From positions 806,001 through 870,000 of the forward strand of contig NZ_CP031704.1 in NCBI RefSeq assembly GCF_003428335.1: a stretch of 64,000 nt of DNA. The letters run 5' to 3'. This document shows, piece by piece, positions 55,177 through 63,886 of the stretch (its first letter is position 1; each line of letters opens with the position of its first letter). This DNA comes from Solimonas sp. K1W22B-7. GTDB taxonomy: Bacteria > Pseudomonadota > Gammaproteobacteria > Nevskiales > Nevskiaceae. A program made the position numbers and the translations under genes. A model generated the notes under the pieces. That model made no database searches and was not told where the DNA came from. It saw nothing but the letters and a program-made list of their open reading frames with translations.

Positions 55177-56364
55177 ATGAATTCCCTTGAATGGCGTGCC
55201 GTTATCGGCCTTGGCGCGGTCTACGCGCTGCGGATGATCGGCATGTTCATGATCCTGCCGGTGTTCGCGCTCTACGCGCGCGGCCTGCCGGGCGAGATCA
55301 CGGCGCTGCAGATCGGCCTGGCCATGGGCGCCTACGGCCTGATGCAGGCCGTGCTGCAGGTGCCGCTGGGCATGGCGTCCGACCGCTGGGGCCGCAAGCC
55401 CATGATCGTGCTGGGAATGCTGGTGTTCGCGGCGGGCGGTTTCATTGCCGGGCACAGCCACGACATCCACTGGATCATCGCCGGGCGCGTGGTGCAGGGT
55501 GCCGGCGCGGTGTCCTCGGTGGTCTCGGCCCTGCTGGCCGACGTCACCCGCGTGCAGGTGCGCACGGTGGCCATGGCCATCGTCGGCGTCGGCATGGGCC
55601 TGTCCTTCATCCTGGCCATGGTGCTGGGGCCGGTGGTGTCGGGCTGGATCGGCGTGGACGGCATCTTCACCATGACCGGCGTGCTGGCCCTGCTGGCGGT
55701 GCCGCTGGTGATCTGGTTCGTGCCGCCCGAGCCGCCGGTCTCCACCGCGCCGGCCGGCAGCTTCCGCGAGGTGCTGCTGGACCCGCAGCTGCTGCGCATG
55801 GACGGCGGCATCTTCCTGCTGCATGCCTGCATGACGGCCCTGTTCGTGGCCGCGCCCTTCGCCATCGAGGCCACGCTGGCGCTGCCGGGCGCCGAGCACT
55901 GGAAGGTCTACCTGCCGGTGCTGGTGGCGTCGATCCTGCCGGTGTTCCCGCTGGTGCGCTGGGCCGAGTCCCGCGGCCAGGCCCGCCCGGTGCTGCTGGG
56001 CTCCATCGGCCTGTTGTCCGTGTCCCTGGCGCTGACCGGCCTTTTGCACGGCAGCGGCCTGGGCCTGCTGGCCTCGCTGCTGCTGTACTTCATCGCCTTC
56101 AATTACCTGGAGGGCTCGCTGCCCTCGATGATCTCGCGCATGGCGCCGCCGCAGCAGAAGGGCGCGGCGCTGGGTGTGTATTCCACGGCCCAGGTACTGG
56201 GCGGTGGCGTCGGCGCTCCCCTGGCAGGCTATGTCCTGGGCCATTGGGGCATCACCGGCGTGTTTTGCCTGGCGGCGGTCTTGCCGGTACTCTGGCTCAG
56301 CTTCGCGGTACGGCTGGCGCCACCCCCGGTGGCCGACCCCCAGCCCCTGAATTCAAGTCACTAA
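55177..56364 (+). CDS. MFS transporter
   Basis: The ATG at 55177 gives 395 residues with twelve predicted membrane helices. The MFS signature between helices 2 and 3 is seen as [11 protein letters not shown], and helix 1 includes [18 protein letters not shown]. It belongs to the YajR-like group found between uvrA and ssb in pseudomonads and relatives. The substrate is unknown. It ends 13 bases before ssb. Confidence 0.9.
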   Translation: MNSLEWRAVIGLGAVYALRMIGMFMILPVFALYARGLPGEITALQIGLAMGAYGLMQAVLQVPLGMASDRWGRKPMIVLGMLVFAAGGFIAGHSHDIHWIIAGRVVQGAGAVSSVVSALLADVTRVQVRTVAMAIVGVGMGLSFILAMVLGPVVSGWIGVDGIFTMTGVLALLAVPLVIWFVPPEPPVSTAPAGSFREVLLDPQLLRMDGGIFLLHACMTALFVAAPFAIEATLALPGAEHWKVYLPVLVASILPVFPLVRWAESRGQARPVLLGSIGLLSVSLALTGLLHGSGLGLLASLLLYFIAFNYLEGSLPSMISRMAPPQQKGAALGVYSTAQVLGGGVGAPLAGYVLGHWGITGVFCLAAVLPVLWLSFAVRLAPPPVADPQPLNSSH

Positions 56365-56377
56365 GGAGAGCGCGCTC

Positions 56378-56887
56378 ATGGCACGCGGCGTCAATAAAGT
56401 CATCCTCATCGGCAACCTCGGCAAAGATCCCGAAACGCGTTTCTTCCCCTCGGGCGACGGCATCACCAATGCCACCCTCGCCACCACCGAGAGCTGGAAG
56501 GACAAGCAGACCGGCGAAATGAAGGACGCCACCGAGTGGCACAACCTGGTGTTCCCCGGCAAGCTCGCCGAGATCGCCGGCAAGTACCTCAAGAAGGGCT
56601 CCAAGATCTACGTCGAAGGCTCCATCCGCACGCGCAAGTGGCAGGACAAGGAAGGCAAGGATCGCTACACCACCGAGATCCGCGTGAACGACATGCAGAT
56701 GCTCGACGGCAAGCCCGGCGGCGGCACCGGCGCCATGGGTGAGGAGCGCGGCAGCTACGAGCAGCGCGGCAGCAGCGGCGGTGGCGGCTACGACCAGCGC
56801 TCCTCCGGCGGCGGCCGTTCCGCCCCGGCGCCGGCCAGTGCGCCGGCCGACAGCGGCGGGTTCGAGGACGACGACATTCCGTTCTGA
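56378..56887 (+). CDS. ssb: Single-stranded DNA-binding protein
   Basis: TAAGGAGAG precedes the ATG. The 169-residue protein has an N-terminal OB fold ([19 protein letters not shown], then [13 protein letters not shown] and TEWHN), a Gly/Ser/Arg-rich linker and the conserved acidic tip DDDIPF that recruits replication and repair proteins. It lies next to uvrA and the MFS gene as in other gammaproteobacteria. Confidence 0.98.
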   Translation: MARGVNKVILIGNLGKDPETRFFPSGDGITNATLATTESWKDKQTGEMKDATEWHNLVFPGKLAEIAGKYLKKGSKIYVEGSIRTRKWQDKEGKDRYTTEIRVNDMQMLDGKPGGGTGAMGEERGSYEQRGSSGGGGYDQRSSGGGRSAPAPASAPADSGGFEDDDIPF

Positions 56888-56914
56888 GGTACACCAAGGC
56901 CCAGATCTGTAAAC

Positions 56915-56955
56915 AAAACCCCGGAACTCATTGTAGTTCCGGGGTTTTCTGTTTT
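56915..56955 (+). terminator. Rho-independent terminator of ssb
   Basis: AAAACCCCGGAACT (56915-56928) and AGTTCCGGGGTTTT (56935-56948) form a perfect 14-bp stem, followed by CTGTTTTTG. Confidence 0.93.
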
Positions 56956-57032
56956 TGTTTGCCGGAAATACTGGTTCGGGCAGACGCTAGGGCATTTCCG
57001 ATTCACATCAAGACATTGGAGTCCGTCATACC

Positions 57033-58061
57033 GTGAGTTCACAAACCAAATGCAACACCCTATTACGAGGGTGCTGCAATGGGACGCAAGAGCTTTGAGC
57101 AGTTTGGAATCGAGGAACGGTGTGAGATTTCCCGTCGGCGCCAAGCCGGGGAGTCGATCCGGCAAATTGCGGCAGCTCTGGATCGCGCGCCATCGAGCAT
57201 TTCTCGGGAACTGAAGCGCAACACTGGCGCGACGGGCTACCAGAGCGTCTATGCCGGCGAGCAAGCTCGGGCGCGCCGCTGGCAAGGTAGCCGGCTTCTG
57301 CGTGATGCCGAGCTGCAAGCCAGGGTTCTGGAGGGATTGCGCCGAGGCTGGTCTCCCGAGCAGGTATCGCGGCGGCTGGCTCAGCAGGATCTGCAGATCA
57401 GCTACGAGAGCATCTATCGCTTCATTGCCGCCCAGATCGCCCGGACCAACGACTTTTCCTGGCGTCTCTATCTGCCCCGTGCCAAGAGCAAGCGCGGCTT
57501 CCGTGGCCGCAAGGGCGGCAGCCCGGCAGAGCACATCCAGCAGCGGGTTTCGATCGAAAAGCGCCCCAAGGCTGCGGCTGACCGGCGCCAGGCGGGACAC
57601 TGGGAAGCCGACCTGATGCTCTTTGCGCGCTATGGCCAAGCCATCCTGACCCTGCATGAGCGAACGTCCCGGCTGACCGCCATCGTCCGCCAGCCCAGCA
57701 AGGCCGCTGCGCCGGTGGCGCAAACCCTCCAGGCCTTGCTGGCCCCACTGCCCCCAGCCCTGCGCCGCAGCATCACCTTCGACAACGGCACCGAATTCGC
57801 CTTGCACTACACCCTGCATCAGCCCCTGGGCTTGCAGACCTATTTCTGCGATCCGCATTCCCCCTGGCAGAAGGGTGGCGTCGAGAATGCCAACGGGCGT
57901 TTGCGCCGCTGGCTACCCCGGGGAACCAACGTCGAAGACCTCTCACCAGACCAACTCTTGCAGATCGCTCAGATCTACAATCACACGCCACGCAAGTGCC
58001 TCGGCTTCAAAACCCCTGCCGAGGTCTTCGCCAAAGTGTTGCATTTCAAATGTGAATCCAC
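57033..58061. mobile_element. IS30-family insertion sequence
   Basis: Terminal inverted repeats are seen at about 57038-57058 and 58036-58056 (TTCACA, four differing bases, then AAATGCAACAC; 17 of 21 match) and may extend outward to 57033 and 58061. They enclose one transposase gene; the right repeat lies inside its last codons. I could not identify a clean target-site duplication. The element sits between the ssb terminator and the AraC gene. Confidence 0.85.
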
Positions 58062-58083
58062 CTACCGGCTTTCGCCAGTATGA
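57079..58083 (+). CDS. IS30-family transposase
   Basis: The 334-residue protein has an N-terminal helix-turn-helix (RRQAGESIRQIAAALDRAPS region, residues 15-34), and a catalytic DDE domain with Asp in HWEADLM, Asp in FDNGTEF and Glu in GGVENANGRLRRWLPR, the IS30 arrangement. It appears intact. The C-terminal end LHFKCESTYRLSPV reads through the right inverted repeat, so the stop at 58081-58083 may lie just beyond the element. Confidence 0.93.
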   Translation: MGRKSFEQFGIEERCEISRRRQAGESIRQIAAALDRAPSSISRELKRNTGATGYQSVYAGEQARARRWQGSRLLRDAELQARVLEGLRRGWSPEQVSRRLAQQDLQISYESIYRFIAAQIARTNDFSWRLYLPRAKSKRGFRGRKGGSPAEHIQQRVSIEKRPKAAADRRQAGHWEADLMLFARYGQAILTLHERTSRLTAIVRQPSKAAAPVAQTLQALLAPLPPALRRSITFDNGTEFALHYTLHQPLGLQTYFCDPHSPWQKGGVENANGRLRRWLPRGTNVEDLSPDQLLQIAQIYNHTPRKCLGFKTPAEVFAKVLHFKCESTYRLSPV

Positions 58084-58138
58084 CGATGCTTCCATGGCAG
58101 GGCTCTTCCGTAGGCACCAGAACGAAAAATGCGCTAGC

Positions 58139-59152
58139 TCAGGAATCGTTCTCTTGCTGCCCGCATCGAGTCCTGAACTGGAGCGGTGTCAGGCCCGTCC
58201 ACGATTTGAATGCCCGAAAGAACGCACTTCTTTCGGAAAATCCCGTCAGGTACGCAATTCTCTCGACGGGTTCGGTGCCGCTGATCAAAAGATGCTTTGC
58301 AAGCGCCTGTCGTGTTTCCACCAGAATCTGGTTGAAGGTGGTCCCGGCATCGAGAAGCTCGTTGCGCAGGCTCCTGGGAGAGCACCCCAACTCGGCTGAC
58401 ACATCCGACAGCATGCATCGCCCTCCCTCGATGTGCGTACTGATGATTCTTCGCACTTCTTCCGTCCGGTCGCGCTTCATTACCTTGCGCATCCGACGTT
58501 GCGCGACCAACTCGTGAACACTGGCCAGCTCAGGGTCGGCATGCGGCAGTGGCAGGTCCAGAAGTTCCCGAGGGAAATAGCAGCGGGTTTCCGCGGAGCG
58601 GAACCGGACAGGGCAACCGAAGATGCTCTCGAACTCTTCCTCCGCTTCCCCCTCGGAACAGCGCAACTCGATCAGGCTGGGCTTGAAAAGATCGCCGGAG
58701 CAATAACGCGCGGCCTTGATGAATCCATAAAAGAACGTGATCTCGCTGTGCCTCGGCGTATGGTCGTCTCCGAGCTTTCCTGCCAGCACGGCTTCGGGGC
58801 CCTTGGCATTCCTTGAAAGTTGCAGGCTCAGATCGTCGCTCACCAGCCGTATGTACCGCAGGACGCGCTCCAGGCCGACTCCCAAGGTGGGGCTGCTCAC
58901 AAACAGATGGGTCAGCACTTCTCCGGCAAACGGAGAAAGCTGCGGGCAGAGGTGTAGTCCGATTTCCGGATCACCCGTGTACTGCTCCACCGCCTGCCAG
59001 AACACTGCCTGGTACTGGTGCGGGTGACTGGCGCCGGCCTTCATGAGGCGTGAGGAATTGATTCCGATCCGGCGATAAATTTCCTCCACGTCGATGCCTG
59101 CCCGCTTCATCGCGGCATGGGCATGCAGGAAGAAAATATTCGAGTCGGTCAT
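58139..59152 (-). CDS. AraC-family transcriptional regulator
   Basis: The ATG at 59152 gives 337 residues; a TTG 39 bases upstream (59191) is an alternative. The N-terminal half is an Arabinose_bd-like ligand domain (ITFFYGFIKAARYC and FGCPVRF), and the C-terminal about 90 residues are an AraC helix-turn-helix pair (LSDVSAELGCSPRSLRNEL, then RIAYLTGFSERSAFFRAFK). It is divergent from the SGNH esterase gene and probably regulates it, in the way OruR-type regulators control esterase or aromatic genes. The IS30 element lies directly downstream. Confidence 0.9.
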   Translation of the reverse strand: MTDSNIFFLHAHAAMKRAGIDVEEIYRRIGINSSRLMKAGASHPHQYQAVFWQAVEQYTGDPEIGLHLCPQLSPFAGEVLTHLFVSSPTLGVGLERVLRYIRLVSDDLSLQLSRNAKGPEAVLAGKLGDDHTPRHSEITFFYGFIKAARYCSGDLFKPSLIELRCSEGEAEEEFESIFGCPVRFRSAETRCYFPRELLDLPLPHADPELASVHELVAQRRMRKVMKRDRTEEVRRIISTHIEGGRCMLSDVSAELGCSPRSLRNELLDAGTTFNQILVETRQALAKHLLISGTEPVERIAYLTGFSERSAFFRAFKSWTGLTPLQFRTRCGQQENDS

Positions 59153-59463
59153 TGGCGCCCTGGAGTGCTCGACTTTTTCGCGTAATTTCAAGGTGCTGTC
59201 AATCCTCCTCCTTGCCGCACTGCCAACAGCAATGTTGACGTGAAGAGCGCGGCGCTACGGTCACCGCGGTGGCGGAATCGTTCGCCTAAGGTTCGCACCC
59301 ATAAGAGAGGGGGAGTGTGTGCGCAGGTTGGCGTGCTGAGTATCCATAGCGAAGCGGAGCATCCGTCCAGCCTCGTGGTTCCCGTTGTTCCGGCGACGGA
59401 GCTGTCCGTGACAACGGATTGCTGAAGTCCGGTATTCCACTGTCTTACCCTGGAGAGAGAAAT
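59153..59463. other. Divergent regulatory region AraC / SGNH esterase
   Basis: These 311 bases hold the promoters of two divergent genes. TTG-start and GGAGGAGGA sequences near 59205-59215 (minus strand) suggest a longer AraC start is possible. I see no repeat or small gene. Confidence 0.4.
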
Positions 59464-60327
59464 ATGCGAGGTTTCAAACGCGGAATCACCACGTTGATGA
59501 TCGTGGCGGGTGTGGTGGGCTTCCCGCAGCTGGCAGCTGCCGAAAGCGGTGAATACATTGCCTTGGGCGATTCCTATGCCGCCGGCCCCCTGAATGGCGT
59601 GCTCGCCGGAACGCCGATCGGCTGCTTTCGCTTCGACCAGAACTATCCGCACCAGGTCGCCGCCGGCATCGGCATGGCATTGACCGATGTCACCTGCCAG
59701 AGTGCCGTGACGGCGAACATGTTGCAGCCTCAGTTCGTCGGTGATGGCTTCAACCCGGCCCAGTTCGATGTGTTGAGCACGACGACGCAGCTGGTGACGC
59801 TTACCATCGGCGGGAACGATCTGCCGCTGTCCGAGATGGTCGTGACCTGTGCGGGGGTGTCCTGGACTAATCCTTTTGGGGCGCCCTGCAAGGCGGTCTA
59901 TACCGCCGGCGGTACCGATCGTGGTGCGCAGAAGGCCGCTGCCGTGGGGCCCAAGGTCGCCACGGTGATCCAGGGTATTCGCCAGCGCGCGCCCAGTGCC
60001 CGAGTGCTGGTCGTGGGCTATCCGACTTTGCTGCCGATGAGTGGCACCAGCTGCCTCAGTGGCGGCGTTCCCATTGCCGCCGGCGATCTGTCCTATCTCA
60101 ACCAGATCGAGCAGCAGATGAATGGCGCGATCAAGATCGCAGCAGAAGCCAATGGCGTCGAGTTCGTCGATACCTATGCCTCCAGCCAGGGGCATGACAT
60201 GTGCAAGCCGGCTGGCGTGCGCTGGGTCGAGGGCCTGATGCCCAGCACGACCGGCTTCTCCGTCCATCCCAACACTGCGGGTTCGCAGAACATGGCCGCG
60301 CGCGTGCGCGCCAAGCTGGGGTACTGA
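59464..60327 (+). CDS. Secreted SGNH/GDSL esterase
   Basis: CTGGAGAGAGAAAT precedes the ATG. The 287-residue protein has a signal peptide (about 1-27), block I YIALGDSYAAG with Ser37, block III LTIGGNDLP and block V SVHPN with His268. The usual Asp three residues before this His is Phe, so the enzyme may use a Ser-His dyad, as the Streptomyces scabies esterase does. Even Cys numbers suggest disulphides in the secreted protein. It resembles actinobacterial-type SGNH lipases. It is divergent from an AraC regulator. Confidence 0.88.
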   Translation: MRGFKRGITTLMIVAGVVGFPQLAAAESGEYIALGDSYAAGPLNGVLAGTPIGCFRFDQNYPHQVAAGIGMALTDVTCQSAVTANMLQPQFVGDGFNPAQFDVLSTTTQLVTLTIGGNDLPLSEMVVTCAGVSWTNPFGAPCKAVYTAGGTDRGAQKAAAVGPKVATVIQGIRQRAPSARVLVVGYPTLLPMSGTSCLSGGVPIAAGDLSYLNQIEQQMNGAIKIAAEANGVEFVDTYASSQGHDMCKPAGVRWVEGLMPSTTGFSVHPNTAGSQNMAARVRAKLGY

Positions 60328-60344
60328 AGCGGCAGGATGCACGG

Positions 60345-60375
60345 GAGGCCGGCGCAAGGCCGGCCTCTCTTCATT
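60345..60375 (+). terminator. Probable rho-independent terminator of the esterase gene
   Basis: GAGGCCGGC (60345-60353) pairs with GCCGGCCTC (60359-60367), followed by a weak T-rich tail TCTTCATT. Confidence 0.7.
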
Positions 60376-60396
60376 ACAAACAGATCAGTGCCGTTA

Positions 60397-61044
60397 TCAG
60401 GGGTGAGCGGATTTGGCCCCCGCTGCAGCCGCAGCGACATGGGGTTCCAGATACCTGACCATCGTATCCACAATCTCCTGCTCGAAACGTGGACTCACCC
60501 GACCATATGTGCGCACCGACATCCTGAACACTGTCATGCCGATATCGACCATCAGTTCGACAGCATCGATCGGCTCCCGCGGCAAGGGGCGGCCCGCTTT
60601 TGCAAACATGCGATGGGTCATTTCGCTCAGATGGCGCACGGAGTGGGATTGCGCCTTGAAGCCTTCGGCCATCAAACCGCTGCCCAGGATCACGAGCTGG
60701 GCAATGGCGTCCTCATTGAAGTAGTGGGTCAGCGCACGCACCATGCCCGCGATCTGTTCCCTCCAGCGACGTTCGGGATGAGCGGCGCCTTCTGCCATTG
60801 CTCTCCTTTCGAATTCTTCCAAGGCCTGATGCGAGAGTGCATTCAGAATGGATTCCGCGGTCGGAAAGAAGTGATAGATGCTCTTGCGGGAAAATCCGAG
60901 GCGCGCCGCCAATGCCGGAATGGTCAGTGCCTCCAGTCCGCCCTCAAGCAGCAATTGCCTCGCGCCCTCCAAGACGCTCTGTACACGAAGCTGCCCCCGG
61001 ACTTGGTAGGGCTTCCTGGCAGTAGTGGTACTCAAGTCATTCAT
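60397..61044 (-). CDS. TetR-family transcriptional regulator
   Basis: The ATG at 61044 follows AGGAAA and gives 215 residues. The N-terminal helix-turn-helix is typical (LEALTIPALAARLGFSRKSI, then YHFFPTAESIL), and the C-terminal ligand domain is not assignable. It is divergent from the three-haem lipoprotein gene, and two related dyad sequences lie between them, so it is the likely repressor of that gene and of itself. The ATG is separated by about 18 bases from the first candidate operator. Confidence 0.92.
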   Translation of the reverse strand: MNDLSTTTARKPYQVRGQLRVQSVLEGARQLLLEGGLEALTIPALAARLGFSRKSIYHFFPTAESILNALSHQALEEFERRAMAEGAAHPERRWREQIAGMVRALTHYFNEDAIAQLVILGSGLMAEGFKAQSHSVRHLSEMTHRMFAKAGRPLPREPIDAVELMVDIGMTVFRMSVRTYGRVSPRFEQEIVDTMVRYLEPHVAAAAAGAKSAHP

Positions 61045-61062
61045 TTTCCTAGCATAACCAAT

Positions 61063-61107
61063 TTCGCACATAAGTGTGATTGACTCAATTCGCACATGTG
61101 TGCAATT
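61063..61107. promoter_or_regulatory. Two candidate TetR operators between tetR-type gene and the haem protein gene
   Basis: TTCGCACATAAGTGTGATT (61063-61081) and TTCGCACATGTGTGCAATT (61089-61107) share the first nine bases and are each dyad-symmetric around CACA/TGTG, with 26 bases between starts. The half-site spacing differs by two bases (CACA-TAAG-TGTG and CACA-TG-TGTG), so one may be the stronger site. They sit between two divergent genes, which suggests joint repression by the TetR protein. Confidence 0.65.
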
Positions 61108-61170
61108 CTTTCTCGCATAACTGCTGACCCGCATTTGCGGCGACAGCGAATCGACAAAGAGGAGAAGAAG

Positions 61171-63654
61171 ATGCGCGTCGGAAGTCACCGATATCTTGTC
61201 GGCGCTCTTTTGGTCCTCGCTCTGGCTGCTTGCGGTGACTATGGCAGCCGCAGCGATGGAGCGGGCCACAACGGCGCTGCGCAGGCCCGTTCGATGGAAG
61301 AGCATTACACGCGCAACGTGCAGCCCAGCCTGGATTTCTGCCGCAGCTGCCATGTGCCTGGTGGCATCGGCGACGTCGACACGGGACGCAAATTCCAGCT
61401 CAGCAGCAATCGCGCGGAAGACCTGGCCAACCTCAAGGCCAGTTGGGAACGCCTCGGCGGCAACAACCCGACCTCGCGCATTCTGCTGATGGCCTCGGGA
61501 CAGGAGACGCCGCATAGCGGCGGGGCGCCTTGGCCGAAGGACTCGGCGGCTTACAGGAACATGTCGATCCTGCTGCAGTGTTTCGCCGACCCTGCCGGCT
61601 GCGTGGGTCTTCTCGGCGGGGCCGGCACGGTGTCGCAGCTGCCGCTGCTGGGCAGCAAGCGCGCCAGGCACCTGTGGCAGACGTACTGCGAAGGCGACGG
61701 CACAGCCGCCAGCCCCGCGCAGGCCGACAGCGCCGTGCTGCCGCCCGACCCGCGCACGCTGATCGTGCCCGGCGTCAACCAGAACAAGGCGGTGTACTAC
61801 AACGCCTGGTATGAAGACTGCCACGTCGCGTCGCCCGAGGCGGAGCAGTCGCCCAAGACCTGCGGCGAATACCGCGCGCGCCGCGGCCGCGGGCTCAAGT
61901 TCCTGCAGGACGACCTGGCCATCGCGCAGACCACGGCTGCCGAATTCAATGACACCTGGAAGAAGTGGGGCCTGACCGAGCGTCCGGCCAACTTCGACCA
62001 GATGTACACCCTGCGCTACGGCCTCAACCACGCGCCCTTCAACAATCCCTATCCGCTGCCCGGCGAAGACCCCAAGACCACGGCCGGCGGCTCTGGCCAG
62101 CTACCGCTGGGCCTGCGTCAGATCAAGGACGCCGACGGCAACTGGACCGGGCAGATCGGCAGCACCGACTGCCACACCTGCCATGGCGGCCAGATCGGCG
62201 ATCCCGCCTCCGGCGAGCCCGAGATCGTAGGGCTCTCCAGCCTTGGCCTGGGCAACGCCAACTTTGACTCCCCCATGATCGCGAAGGACCAAGCGCCGCT
62301 GGCCGCCGTGCTGGCCGGGTCGCCGCTGAGCGCGCTGCCGCCGATCAACCCCGACGCCCTGGTCAGCGCCAACTCGCTGGGCATCGAGCAGCGCGGCCAG
62401 AACAACGCGGTCGGCACCTTCGAGCTGCTGCTGACCGTGCTCGACTACGACTCGCTCGGCCTCAACCCCAACTTCACCAAGCTCTACACGGCGGGCGGCC
62501 TGGGCAGCGTGCAGGACGTGGACCACCCGATCTCGCACACGCAGGACACGCCGGCCTGGTGGAACTGGGGCTCGCGTCCGCGCAAGTTCTACGACGCCGG
62601 TCTGTCCAACGACAGCCAGCGCATCCTCATGGCGGCCGGCGCGGGCGATGGCGGTGTGGTGCTGACCCTGGACGGCAAGCCCTACCGCGAGCGCATCGAA
62701 CACTATGACCAGGACGTCGCGTCCTACCTCCTGTCGCTGCAGTCGCCTGCCTATCCCGAGTCGATCGACACTGCGCTGGCCGAGCAGGGTGCGATCCTGT
62801 TCCACGCCAAGAACCTGTGGGCCGAAAGCCTGCACAATCCGGTGCCGAAGCCGGTCGGTGGCAACGGCTCCTGCGCCGGCTGCCACGGTGCCTATTCGCC
62901 AAGGTACGTCAACGACCCGGCTTATCTGGAGAGCCCGGTGCTGGAAGGGGTCGCCGGACACATCTCGACGCTGGACGTGATCGGTACCGATCGTGCGCGC
63001 GTCGACTTCGCCGCGCCGGTGCTGCGTCGGGTCTGGGACAGCACCTGGTTCGCGTATCCGGAAAGTTCGCCGGGCTACGTGCGGCCTGAAGACAAGAGTC
63101 CCGTGACCGAGAAGATCGACGACAACCTGCCGCTGGCATTGCGTCCCAAGGGCGTCTGCGGCTGGGAGAAGGAAGTGATCGGCTACCAGGCGCCACCGCT
63201 GTACGGCACTTGGGCGACCGCGCCGTACTTCCACAACGGCTCGGTGCCGACCATCGAGCAGGTGCTGGACTCCTCCAAGCGCTCGCCGATCTGGCGCCGC
63301 AAGCTGCAGACCGAGGGACCGGTGACTGGATTCGATCAACGCCTGGCAACGGCCTATGACTTCGACGCGCTGGGCTGGAAGCACGACTTGCTGAGCTGCT
63401 CCGATATTCCCGGCAACATGCTGGAGAACTGCAATCCGCTGGATGAAGAAGGGCCCTCTGTGGTGCAGATCGTGACCAACCTGCTGGCTGGCCTGGGCTG
63501 GCCCGGCGTTCTGGTACTGCCGCAGACGGCTCCGCACAAGCGTTTCGTCTACGACACGCGCAGCCTCGGCAATGCCAACACGGGCCATCAGTTCGCCGAT
63601 GTCCTGACCGACCAGGAGCGCAAGGCGATCATCGAATACCTGAAGACACTTTGA
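61171..63654 (+). CDS. Three-haem c-type cytochrome lipoprotein, RoxA-like
   Basis: GAGGAGAAG precedes the ATG. The 827-residue protein has a lipobox (LALAAC, Cys21) and three haem motifs: C57-R-S-C-H61, C334-H-T-C-H338 and C568-A-G-C-H572. The region from about 300 to the end, with the second and third haems 234 residues apart and the APPLYGTWATAPYFHNGSVP segment near residue 675, resembles RoxA/RoxB rubber oxygenases and the wider dihaem peroxidase group. RoxA cleaves polyisoprene to keto-aldehydes. The first haem lies in an extra N-terminal domain not found in RoxA. It is probably an outer-membrane-anchored oxygenase or electron carrier; the RoxA link is tentative. Confidence 0.8.
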   Translation: MRVGSHRYLVGALLVLALAACGDYGSRSDGAGHNGAAQARSMEEHYTRNVQPSLDFCRSCHVPGGIGDVDTGRKFQLSSNRAEDLANLKASWERLGGNNPTSRILLMASGQETPHSGGAPWPKDSAAYRNMSILLQCFADPAGCVGLLGGAGTVSQLPLLGSKRARHLWQTYCEGDGTAASPAQADSAVLPPDPRTLIVPGVNQNKAVYYNAWYEDCHVASPEAEQSPKTCGEYRARRGRGLKFLQDDLAIAQTTAAEFNDTWKKWGLTERPANFDQMYTLRYGLNHAPFNNPYPLPGEDPKTTAGGSGQLPLGLRQIKDADGNWTGQIGSTDCHTCHGGQIGDPASGEPEIVGLSSLGLGNANFDSPMIAKDQAPLAAVLAGSPLSALPPINPDALVSANSLGIEQRGQNNAVGTFELLLTVLDYDSLGLNPNFTKLYTAGGLGSVQDVDHPISHTQDTPAWWNWGSRPRKFYDAGLSNDSQRILMAAGAGDGGVVLTLDGKPYRERIEHYDQDVASYLLSLQSPAYPESIDTALAEQGAILFHAKNLWAESLHNPVPKPVGGNGSCAGCHGAYSPRYVNDPAYLESPVLEGVAGHISTLDVIGTDRARVDFAAPVLRRVWDSTWFAYPESSPGYVRPEDKSPVTEKIDDNLPLALRPKGVCGWEKEVIGYQAPPLYGTWATAPYFHNGSVPTIEQVLDSSKRSPIWRRKLQTEGPVTGFDQRLATAYDFDALGWKHDLLSCSDIPGNMLENCNPLDEEGPSVVQIVTNLLAGLGWPGVLVLPQTAPHKRFVYDTRSLGNANTGHQFADVLTDQERKAIIEYLKTL

Positions 63655-63742
63655 AGGCACTGACGAGCAACACGGCATGGCGGCACCAACAGTAGGCGCC
63701 TCCAGGCGAAGACGGGGGCACCCGGAGGGCGGGGGCCGCCTG

Positions 63743-63814
63743 GGCGCAGGGCGTCGTCCCGAGCCGCTGATGTACGTCTAGTACACGGCGCGTCTCGGGA
63801 CATAGCCCTGCGCC
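63743..63814. repeat. Nested palindrome after the haem protein gene
   Basis: Outer arms GGCGCAGGGC (63743-63752) and GCCCTGCGCC (63805-63814) enclose an inner pair GTCCCGAG (63756-63763) and CTCGGGAC (63794-63801). No T-run follows, so it is not a typical terminator. It is a further kind of dispersed or structured repeat. Confidence 0.85.
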
Positions 63815-63886
63815 AGAACGGCCTCCGTCGCAGCGATCGGGGAATTGATGACAGGCCCTGGTGGCTTGCTTCCCACTTACTCCAAA

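Noticed and set aside
57029-58067. TACCG as target-site duplication of the IS30 element
   Set aside because: The copies lie at unequal distances from the two inverted repeats, and IS30 elements usually make shorter duplications.
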